Shown piece after piece: positions 55,128 through 64,000 of a stretch of 64,000 nucleotides of DNA (the first letter of the stretch is position 1; every line of letters starts with the position of its first letter). This DNA comes from Dipteris shenzhenensis (Eukaryota; Polypodiophyta; Polypodiopsida; Gleicheniales). Made by a program: the position numbers and the translations under genes. The notes under the pieces were generated by a model that was not told where the DNA came from, made no database searches, and worked only from the letters and a program-made list of their open reading frames with translations. The stretch lies in assembly GCA_047967505.1 (NCBI GenBank), contig CM106541.1; one strand, given 5' to 3'.

Positions 55128-55660
55128 ATTTTCCAATGGGAGAATGGCACTTCTGCCATTCTCCACTTTCCTATTACAAAGCCAAAAATTTTAAATTTTA
55201 AATTTGCACCACTGCCATTCTCCCGTTGTAATGTCCCGACTCAAAAGTTTGGTTGTGCCATTCTCCCCATGCAATGTCGTGATTCAGAATTTCTACTTCA
55301 CAAAGATAGTATGGCACTAGTGCCATTCTCCCATTGCAATGTTAGGATTCAAAATCTTGTCTTTGCAAAGGGAAAATGGCACCAGTGCCAGTCTCCCAAT
55401 GCAATGTCTTGATTCAAAGTTTGCCTTCATAAAGGGAGAATGGCACCAGTGCCATTCTCCCATTGCAATGTCCTAATATAAAATTTTGGCTTTGTAAAGG
55501 GAGCATGGCACCATTGGCATTCTCACAAGGCAAAGTCCCAAGTCAAAATTTTGTCTTCCAAAGGAAGAATGGCACTAGTCTGTTCTCCTCTTATGAAGAC
55601 AAATGTTTTTCTCAAGTCAATGCCTTGGGAGAATGGCACTGGTGCCATTCCCCTTTTCAA
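55128..55660 (+). repeat. About seven tandem units of roughly 65 bases
   Basis: Each unit has an AATGGCACTAGTGCCATT-type palindrome followed by CTCCCATTGCAATGTCC and a TTCAAAATTTTGGCTTTGCA-like stretch ending in AAAGGG. Palindrome spacing is about 62-66 bases (55311, 55376, 55440, 55505, 55567). Confidence 0.88.
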
Positions 55661-55887
55661 AGATGGTGAAAATAATTCATGCTTTAGAAAAAGTTTTATG
55701 AAATTGCTAAAATTTTTAGGGAAATAATTCATGCTTTCATGAAAATTTTGTATAGACTCATTCATGCATTCTAGAGATTTGCACCAATGCCATTCTTCCC
55801 CTCTAGATTGACATGTTTGATGGTCTTATGAAATTCTTTGGTTGTAATTTGTTCATACTTAATTCTCCGTAATCGTAATGACAGAGG
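55661..55887. other. Spacer before the DUF7869-type transposon gene
   Basis: AT-rich, with a direct repeat of GAAATAATTCATGCTTT (two copies near 55669 and 55720). Possible promoter or 5' part of the gene. Confidence 0.4.
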
Positions 55888-58744
55888 ATGGCTATCAGAA
55901 GTGGGGACAAGGTCATGACGATGGTGGGGAATGAAGTGGTTGGAATTGGTGGAGTGTGTGCAATAGATCCAGAGGCCTACTGTAGTGGTATGAAGATTGG
56001 GACAGAAATTGTATCGGTGATAGTGGAGAAGTCTATCAATAGTGAAATGCTCTTGCCATTTCCCACTATGGATGCAGTGCTTGTTGGTGAGGCAATTTGG
56101 AGCATTGTCAAGTGGCCTAAGGGCTCTCTAAAACATGTTGGTGATTCTTTAGATGATGCGGTAACTAAAGAAGCTGCACCAAGTGAGCCTGAGCGACCTT
56201 ATGTTGAGGCAATGCCAGTTTCTTCATTGGAAACTGACAATTTCATTCGTGAATCTTGGAAAGAGAAAAAAGTTGTCTTATGGGATGAGAGCAAAACAAA
56301 GACCATGGGGGAAGGTGTGATCTTATATGTTTTCCCGGGAGACTCTATAAACTTTGACCTATTGGGTAACGATTGCATTGGTGTGGGTATTGAAAAGAAA
56401 GAACAAATTAGAGGAAGTGACTTAGGGTCTTCTATGCAAGATGTCAGCTCTCTCAGCCTAGTAAAGTGGCCCATCAAGCAGATTACGTTACTTGAATGAA
56501 GCCCATTGCAACAATATGTGCCCATGGACCACGTTGCTGGTATAGGTGAGTTGGTCAATGATCAAATGTTGAAAAGGGATGATCCAACATCAAAGAAAAG
56601 AAGGTACACTTTCATTAACAGGGTGCCTAAACAAAGAGAGCCTCCAACACCAATGTATAAAATGTCACTAGATTCAATGCAGCAGGTTTCTTCCATCGAT
56701 TGTTGTGGGAGTAGGTGTTGCCAACATGCAGAGCGAGATCTCTTAATGAATCTAAGGAAGAACTTTTGGGGCAGCTCCTTGGAGTCTCGTACAAACTTTA
56801 TATATGATGTGTTGTCAACGGCTTGGCATCATGACTACAGAGGGAGGATATGCTACAACTTCAGGATAAACGATCGGGATGTCTATTGTAGGGCATGGTA
56901 TGAGATGCATGGAATTCCAAGGACATCATTTTATCAATACCGGGAGCAATTTGAGAGTGGTGTGCAGCGATATGTGCATGGCAATTCAGGGATTATGAGG
57001 AGGAGCAGGGAGCACATAGGTATGGGAAGGGCTCTCATTCAACACTTTGTGGATAATAGCACAGAGCATATGCCTCACAAGAGTAGAACCATGCAGGATG
57101 GTTCTAGAGAGACACAGCAAGTGATACCTAAAGTGTATAAGAAGATAGACGTCCTACGTGAGGTCAACACTTCACTTAATCAACGTGGTTATCAGAGCCT
57201 ATCCACATCCACATTTGGTAGGATTTGGAAATCAGACTTAAAAAATGTAGCCCTTGCTAAGACGAGTGAATTCTCTAAATGTAGCTTGTGCAGCCAGATC
57301 AAGGCTCAATTGGCAGCCACAAAAAGTCAAGATGAGTGCAATTCACTGATGGAAGAGAGAAAGATGCATATGATACAGCAACAAAGTTGTAGGAACTTAT
57401 ACTATGCATGGCGTAGGTACTCCGAGATGGATCCAAAAAAGTATGTATGCATAATCCATGATAAGATGGACCAAAAAAAGACGGCAATTCCAAGACTTTG
57501 GGTGAGGTCCAAGGACACTGATTCTGCATGGCAATTATAGGTTTCACTCATTGGAATGATTACCCATGGGCATGGAAACGGTCATTATGGACACTTCACC
57601 CTCAATGGTTTGTGGCCATCTGATCCCAACCTGATGATTGGATCGCTCTCAATTTGTTTGCACAACCTCGAGAGGATGGATATGCATGACCTTGGAGACC
57701 TTGCTACCAATGGGATTCCTAGAAGCAATGCTCGCCTTTTGAATGCTCTATGTTCAAGAAACGCTTTGGACTCCCATTATAGTTCTAAAGGTGCACATGT
57801 TTCCACAAGTGGAGCTAGCTTGTCTGAAAATGTAGATGTCACGATCACAAATGCAAATCTAGAAACTGTATCGGAAAGTGACCCGAAGTCTGTCACGGAG
57901 GCCATGACAACTTCCATTGCAAGGGCTATAGACACATGTGTGAATGTTTTTCCGTCAAATACAAGAGAAAACCCACCCTCTTTAGAGGGGAGTGTTGCTA
58001 TTGAGCCACCATTCCAAAAGTTTCCAGAGAACTTGCTACTCCAACTAGATAATTGTGGGTCTGAGAACAAAAATAGATACTTGTTTGCATACCTTTCTCT
58101 TCTTGTAGCAAGGGGCATTTTCAAAACAGTTCAATTGGGCTTCTTGATGGTAGGGCACACACATGAGGACATTGATGCAATGTTTAGCAGGTTTTCTGAG
58201 AGCTTACGGGTGGGACCGACATTCACTTTCCCGCATCTGATGGATACATTCAAAAAATGTACATCATCTTCACCGGTACCATTTGTTCTTACACGGGTTC
58301 CTAACTTCAAGGATTATGTAGATGGCTACCTATATGATGGGCAAGAAATTCTAGTTGGACATGCAAAGCCATTACAATTTCGATTTTACATGCAAGGTGA
58401 CATACCAATGATGCAGTACAAGGTGCATCCAAAATCACCGAATTGGATGCCCATTGAAGGGGGAATTGAGCTATGGAAGAAAGATAGTGAGGGTTGATCA
58501 TTGTTGCCAACAGGTTGTCCGGATATACATGGTTGCATTTGTGAGAGATCACTTGCAAGTAATATCAGGGATAAAGGATTACATTAAGTTTTGGGAGAAA
58601 TGTGCAAGTGGAAAGAATGCATCCTATGAGTCCTACATTAGGCCAGCGATAGACTATTGGAAAACCATGATCGGTGAGCTCGAATAGGAAAACATCTCAG
58701 AGATAGGAGTGTACAGAGAGTTTTGGCCAAGAACACAATCTCCT

Positions 58745-58754
58745 GATGAGGAGG
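58745..58754. repeat. Target-site duplication, left copy (MULE-like copy 2)
   Basis: GATGAGGAGG, repeated at 59764-59773. Confidence 0.85.
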
Positions 58755-59763
58755 GATGCGTCAATTTTACGAGCAAAAACCTATGAGCAGGTTTATCCGA
58801 GCGTGTTTTTCAAGAGATTTTTAAAAATGTTTTTCTTTAGGAAACATGGTTTTTACACTTTTATTTTCACTAGAACTAGATCCCTTTATCATAAAAATAC
58901 ACAGACTAGTCACTCATTCATTTTTACACAACATAATTTTCTTATTTAGAGACATCCCTTTGTACCCCTGTTATTACCTTAAAAAAGTGTTGATTCCTTT
59001 AAGAAACATTCCTCATAATCACTCTCAATGTAATAATACTATGCATATATAATTACTTATTAACACATTTATATCATACTTTTTAGTGTTTTTATAGCAT
59101 ATTTATGGACATGTTTCTAAAGAAGTTTAAATTACTATAAATAAGTATTAACTTGGGCTTCTATATCACTCTCATAAAATACATGTAATATTTAATACTA
59201 TATATGAAAGATTTTCCAAAATATAACTTCGTAGATGTGCTCAAACGGGGTGTTCCGATCAATTTGAGTGGTTGAATGACTATATTTGGACATTGGATAT
59301 GAAAGTTATGTCACTTTTAAAAGTACTGTCCAAGGTAGTTTCGCCAGCGAAACTACCTTGGGAGACTTGCTTCAAAGGGGTTTCGCTGGCGAAACTACCT
59401 GGATGGCTTGCTTCAATGAGTTTTCTTTGAAGAAACTCTTTCATGAAGATAGGTTGAGAGAGGGTTTTCAATGTCACCCCCTATTAAGTAAAAGTTGTAA
59501 GAAGGATCATAAGGGAATTTTCATAGAGAAGTCTACTCTACATGTGGGTTTCTTCAAAAGCCATCCCATTATGCTCTGACCATTCCTACAGATTCACCTA
59601 AAGATTTTTGTATAAAATAGGCATTGCTATAATACTTTGCATATTTCTAAGTGAAACTATGTTTTCTTCTGATCGATTTTTGCCATATTTATGCATAGTT
59701 GGAAGCTTTTTTTTTCCTTCGCTCGGACGCTCGGAAGATTTCGCTCAGAAAATGCTCGTCCCC
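58755..59763. mobile_element. Non-autonomous MULE-like DNA transposon, copy 2
   Basis: Nearly identical to 7990-9007 in the same orientation, apart from a 9-base deletion near 59080 and scattered substitutions. It starts GATGCGTCAATTTTACGAGC and ends GCTCAGAAAATGCTCGTCCCC-like, inside a different host gene with a different 10-base duplication. Length is 1,009 bases. The hairpin group is conserved. Confidence 0.88.
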
Positions 59764-59773
59764 GATGAGGAGG
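59764..59773. repeat. Target-site duplication, right copy (MULE-like copy 2)
   Basis: Exact repeat of 58745-58754. The host reading frame (DEE) continues here. Confidence 0.85.
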
Positions 59774-60236
59774 ATGATATAGATGCTTGCATTAATTATT
59801 TCCAAGGCTATGAGGAATGGAATGATCACTATTGTGGGCCTCTAAAAGGTAAGCCGAGGGAAGATTTTAGACCAATGGTGGATGTTAAGCAAGGTGACTT
59901 CGTCTTGGTGAGGCCATCAGATTCTATATACCCCATATGGCTTGGGTTGCCATATCAAGTGCTGAGATGGATGCTGCTTCTCCTAATTTCAAGAAATTAT
60001 TAATTCAGTATTGGGCACCATCAGTTAAGAGAAAGGGGCTCAGTGATGTAGATGCCTATGTTGATTGCTGGAACAAGTATTGGGCAGAGAATAGGTTGGA
60101 TCCACAGGTATGGGAGTGTATTGATGCAATTGTCTGGTCATGGACATCAAAATCCATAAATAGACCCAAGAAGATCAAGATTCCACAGAGCGTATGTATC
60201 AAAGCACAGGAGAGCTTGCTTGGTATCAGAGCATAG

Positions 60237-61120
60237 AAAATGGTGTCGATTTTCTCCCTCTTAATCTCCCAAATTTCCATTGTAAGGTGTGTTCTCATGT
60301 GATGTTTCTCAATTGTTGTTATCTTGTCAATGGGTATTTGCATATTATTAATATGACAATTTTCAAAAGCTGACCTTCACCACCAACTACTTTGTTTCTA
60401 GTGGAACTCACTATGCATGGTGTTTGTTAACACCACCAACTGGTGTTTATTAGCACCTCAAGTAAAATATACATGTTGTCCCTAGACGGTGTTTATTAAC
60501 ACCACCAAATACATGATTTTCAAACTCTGCCACAAATGCTTTGTTCCAGTTTTTATACGCAATGAACTGTTTCACAACCAATGAAGTTTTTCATAATCAT
60601 TGGAATTCCAAATATTAGCTTATTCAATATTGGTAAAATTCCCACAATCAATGGAAATTTTCCCAAATTTAATGAAGCCTTTCCCAATTTTAATTAAATC
60701 CACCCAATTTCGAAATTCCCAAAATGCAACTTTTGTCCCACTTTATCTAATACTGTGTTTCTACACATGCCAGGTTTATAGCACTCAAAATGGATGCTTT
60801 CATTGCATATGTATGCCTCATGGGTAGTCCTCCCCTCAGGGTTATTGCAGGTTTGTTGCCATTGCTACAAAGGCCATCCCTATTATTTGCAAGGCACGAC
60901 ATAACCGACATCCACCCATGCAGCTGATCATCCCATCGCACTAGCGAAAACAAGTGTCGGAAGATGACAGGGCCTATCTCACATCCAACTTCCCATATCT
61001 AACCATTCTTTCTATATATGTATATGTATATATATTCAATATTATAATATTTCCAAAGTGACAAAAGATGTTTTCTCAGCTATGTGACTAGATAGTGTCC
61101 TTTGACAAGCCAAGGACCAT
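60237..61120. other. Flank with GGTGTTTATTAACACC palindromes
   Basis: Three copies of a GGTGTTTRTTARCACC palindrome occur between 60415 and 60510. The rest is AT-rich without a recognised gene. Confidence 0.5.
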
Positions 61121-61248
61121 AATGTGAGATGAAAAATCTCAATTAAACAACTAATGTGAGACAAAAAATTTCGATTAAACAAGTAATGTGAGACAAAAGA
61201 TTTCAATTAGATAACTAATGTGAGATGAAAGATTTTGATTGAACAGTC
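61121..61248. repeat. Four tandem 32-base units
   Basis: Units start at 61121, 61153, 61185 and 61217 with AATGTGAGAYRAAARATYTC and variants. The exact 32-base spacing is kept while the units have diverged. Confidence 0.88.
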
Positions 61249-62492
61249 GAATGATAAGAGCATCATAACCTCACTTACCCTTGCTGCTACCACCCTCTTA
61301 ACCTTCCCCTCACACCTAGCTTCTTCCCCTCACTTGCTAATCCTACCCTTGAGGATTAGCAAGATGCTCAAACCATTTGTCTAGTTCTTCCCCCCCTCCC
61401 CTCTACTCCCCCTTCCGCAACTAACACTCTTCCATATTTCTCCCCTATGTCCCCAGATTCTCTCCCTGCCCCGTCATCACCTTCGACACTACTTGTGCTT
61501 CCATCAGCAAAAAATAACACAGTATTTGATTTTGAATATCAGGATCTGGATAATCCAATTCGTACTCCCATGCCAAGTTCCAATGATGGGTATGATTTGA
61601 TGAGATACCACTTCCCAATAACCCCATCAAGGAATTTCGGAGCAAATATCCTAATATGAAAACTTGATGTGGATGGACCTTGAACAACTTTCCTACCAAC
61701 CTTCATCAGCATCAAATTAGTGAAGGTTGGATTAGCAAGTTGGATCCACCACCTGATTGGTGCTGCCCCAAGCTCTTTGATGTCATCTTCTTGAAGGAGT
61801 ACCTGCATGCACCTCCATGTCTCAGAACCCATCCCAAGTTCTATGTAGTTCCACGGCATAAAAAATGGGAAGGCAACATACACACTTTGGCTGAAGATTG
61901 AACCATTAATTGGCCAATGATTGAACCATACTCTGGTGTAGAATGGAATATCCAAGGCACAATGGTCTGAGCACTTCAGCAGCATGAGCAAATAATGCAC
62001 GGCAACATTGATCGCTTCCTTCGCCTAAGTACTATATTCTGTAAAACATTGGAATTCATTCTGGAGGTCCCATGTTACCTCCATTCCCATTTACCTCCAC
62101 TCAATTTTAATCCCAATGAAAGGGTCAATGCTCAGATTACAAACCGACTCTATCAAAGAGTGATCTTCACATATCTCTGTTCAAGCAAATGGTGGATACA
62201 TGCTACCTAGAAACTGAGCAAAAATTGTATGGTGCCAAGGCCTTATAGCAGGATCGACTGGCACGCCATAAGTTCCACAATCACTAGACTAAAAGCATGG
62301 CAACCCAGGTACGTGCTCACAATCAGCCATAACCCGAGGACGGGTAATAAAATGGATCCGGGAGTATGTTGCCTCTGTACCAACATGGACTTAGGTAGAA
62401 TAGAATGTGTGTGTAGAGAGTAGCGGCAAAGCTTCGCTTGTACTTACATGAGACTAGAAATAATCCCTCTTAGAAATCCAACTTGCGTGTTC
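61249..62492. other. No recognised gene
   Basis: Several open frames overlap (61447-61659 and 61680-61901 on plus, 61539-62000 on minus). The plus-strand pieces (for example FDFEYQDLDNPIRTPMPSSN) are loosely collinear to about 62210 and might be one decayed coding region, but no motif is recognised on either strand. Confidence 0.4.
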
Positions 62493-62838
62493 TACATGCA
62501 AGTTCTACATATGATTTCTTCATTCAACTCCAACATGCGAGTTCTACATGCGAGTTCTACATGCAACTTCTACATACAAATCCTACATGCAACTCCTACA
62601 TGCGAGTTCTACATGCGAGTTCTACATGTGAGTTTTACATGCAACTCCTACATGCAAGTTCTACATGCAACTTCTACATGCGAGTTCTATATGCGAGTTC
62701 TACATGCAACTCCTACATGTGAGTTCTACTTGCAACTTCTACATGCGAGTTCTACATGCAAGTTATACATACAACTCCTACATGTGAGTTCTACATGCAA
62801 CTCCTACATGCAACTTGCAAGTTCTACATGTAGAGAGA
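62493..62838. repeat. Minisatellite of TCTACATGCGAGT/TCCTACATGCAAC units
   Basis: About 27 units of 12 (some 13) bases built on CTACATGCRA. Because the unit is a multiple of three, open frames persist and encode repeats such as STCEFYMRVLHA; this is not a gene. Two looser copies with AGAGAGAA follow at 62826-62870. Confidence 0.9.
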
Positions 62839-63058
62839 GAATGTGTTACAATTCCTACATGTAGAGAGAGAAGCTCTTCAACTTGTATAAATACCCCATA
62901 ATGGAATGAAGCCCACACTCTTTGGGGCATTGTGTTGAGTTCTACTTTGGTATTCCAAGCAATTGTCTCAAGTGTCCATGCTTCCTTGCACTCCATGTCC
63001 AAAAGCATGTCCTAACTTTGCAACTCCTCCTCCCCTCTCCTCCAACCTTGCAACCCAT
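62839..63058. other. Spacer between minisatellites
   Basis: No gene or element recognised. Confidence 0.4.
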
Positions 63059-63170
63059 TCTCTCCCTCTTCTCCTCCTCCTCCTCCTCCTCCTCCTCCCT
63101 CCTCCTCCTCCCTCCCTCCTCCTCCCTCCTCCTCCTTCGTCCTCCTCGTCCCTCCTCTCTCCTCTTTCCC
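63059..63170. repeat. CTC/CCT-rich low-complexity tract
   Basis: A nearly pure pyrimidine run of CTC and CCTC units. The minus strand gives spurious Arg/Gly/Glu-rich open frames. Confidence 0.9.
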
Positions 63171-63284
63171 CCATGCTCTTACACCTTCTTCCTCTCCCAC
63201 TCCTATGCTCCCCCTAAACCCTTAGTTCCTCAACCATTAATCTCCATGATCTACAAGGGAGACGAGTTCTCCACCATGTACTCC

Positions 63285-63472
63285 ACTCTAAACCTTGGAA
63301 CCTCTTCTAAACTTTGGAGCCTCTCTCTAAATCTTGGACCCTCCTTCTAACCCTTGGAACTCCTAACCCTGAAACTCCTAAACCTTGGAACCTCCTTCTA
63401 ACCCTCGAACCTCTTCTAAACCCTGGAACCTCCTTCTAACCCTTAAACTCCTCCTAAACCCTGCAACCCCCA
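63285..63472. repeat. Degenerate minisatellite of CCTTCTAACCCTTGGAAC-like units
   Basis: About nine units of 18-22 bases (CTAAACCCTGGAACCTCCTT and variants) in direct order. Confidence 0.8.
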
Positions 63473-64000
63473 ATGAAGGCGAAAGCCTTCATTACCTCAA
63501 GCGTGATGATACATGTTCCTTTTACACATGCATGCACTATGTTTGCTTATCACACTTAAGCCCACGTCTCTCATAGAAATATGACTCGAGGTCCTAAGCT
63601 ACACGTATACTACAAACAACAACCCCAATATATCTGTAGGTGACAAAAAGCCTTAGAACCCTACATACTGAGAATACCTTGCTCTTCTCAGTAAACAATC
63701 CTATTCGAAAAGAAATTTCATTGACCTTACAAATGATGTGGCTACAAAACTTGGAGTGGCACACGAAGGTGGGATTGACCTTGGAGATATTAGAAAAGTG
63801 CGGAAGAAAAGACCAAAGTCCATCCTTTACAATCCATAAAGATGACTCCCATAGACCTGAGTATCAAATAGTTAGCACACCAGTGCCAAGAAAAAGACAT
63901 TCAGGTTCAATTGTAATTGACAATAACAATCTTGATGGTTGTGAACATGGTGTGGCAAAGGTGCAAATACATCAGAGAAAGTGAGCAATTCAATGTACAT
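63473..64000 (+). other. Right-hand end, unassigned open frame
   Basis: A plus-strand frame of 114 codons (63640-63984) has no recognisable motif. It and a second frame (DVATKLGVAHEGGIDLGDIR) look like decayed coding DNA, perhaps a transposon edge continuing outside the window. Confidence 0.3.

Larger units (their letters stand above)
55888..60236 (+). pseudogene. Transposon-like gene with DUF8039-like and DUF7869-like parts, interrupted by a MULE-like element
   Basis: From ATG 55888 one frame runs to 58497 with only a TGA at 56497 and a TAG at 57538. Residues 1-80 (VGIGGVCAIDPEAYCSGMKI…PFPTMDAVLVGEAI…VKWPKG) resemble the DUF8039 module of plant En/Spm-associated proteins. The later part resembles DUF7869 proteins: a Cys/His-containing start, YVCIIHDKMDQKKTAIP (about 57440), LLLQLDNCGSENKNRYLFAY (about 58030) and VGHTHEDIDAMFSRFSE (about 58150). 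The acidic residues there could be an RNase H-fold DDE/D triad (inference). A frame change near 58490 leads on to 58687, another TAG, then the MULE-like insertion at 58755. After it come DEEDDIDACINYFQGYEEW, GDFVLVRPSDSIYPIWLG (BAH-like), a frame change near 59940 and a C-terminal part to 60236. It is inactive as it stands. Family names are from memory of motif patterns. Confidence 0.65.

Noticed and set aside
62448-62864. Open frame with STCEFYMRVLHA repeats as a repeat protein
   Set aside because: It follows from a 12-base minisatellite whose period is a multiple of three; frames on either side are closed.

Overview
The window comes from the nuclear genome of a land plant with a large, transposon-rich genome. 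The evidence is nested Ty1/copia and Ty3/gypsy elements primed by initiator-Met tRNA, MULE-like, hAT-like and Helitron sequences, a plant meiosis gene with short GT-AG introns, and no bacterial gene organisation. The clade cannot be fixed from sequence alone. The DUF7869-like transposon gene and the TE types would fit a gymnosperm, fern or bryophyte at least as well as a flowering plant; this is a guess.

Layout. 1-1137: low-complexity flank with a GGA tract. 1138-3330: a gag-only LTR element (TR-GAG type). 3331-4884: two related LTRs head to head. 4885-24720: a decayed Ty3/gypsy element carrying nested insertions: a 1,018-bp MULE-like element at 7990-9007, reverse-strand copia pieces at about 9682-14054 with another MULE-like element inside, and a complete copia element at 15080-22299 with matching 5-bp target duplications. 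24728-25655: a GTTCACCCC/GTCACC minisatellite that switches strand. 25880-27060: a Helitron fragment (minus).

27757-30471: the clearest host gene, an 11-exon homologue of PAIR1/PRD3 (meiotic double-strand-break formation), with every exon junction in phase and a predicted 513 aa. 31.2-34.7 kb: sparse intergenic DNA with copia RT and chromodomain relics. 35034-39731 (minus): a multi-exon gene ending in an FCP1/NIF-like phosphatase domain.

36-55.8 kb: the most unusual part. It is a mosaic of several otherwise dissimilar repeat types (three shuffled modules of roughly 150-200 bp, 280-bp units, 65-bp units, isolated intronic copies). All carry the same roughly 24-bp palindromic core, centred on GAATGGCACTAGTGCCATTC or a one- to three-base variant. 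The modules join at a shared hinge, GCACATGTGAGTTT. The introns of the neighbouring FCP1-like gene carry the same core.

55888-60236: a decayed transposon gene with DUF8039-like and DUF7869-like parts, split by a second copy of the MULE-like element with its own 10-bp target duplication. 60.2-64 kb: several short tandem repeats and no recognised gene.

The PAIR1/PRD3 homologue is the only gene that looks intact. The rest is mainly a layered record of transposition, in which in-frame TAG stops are common.
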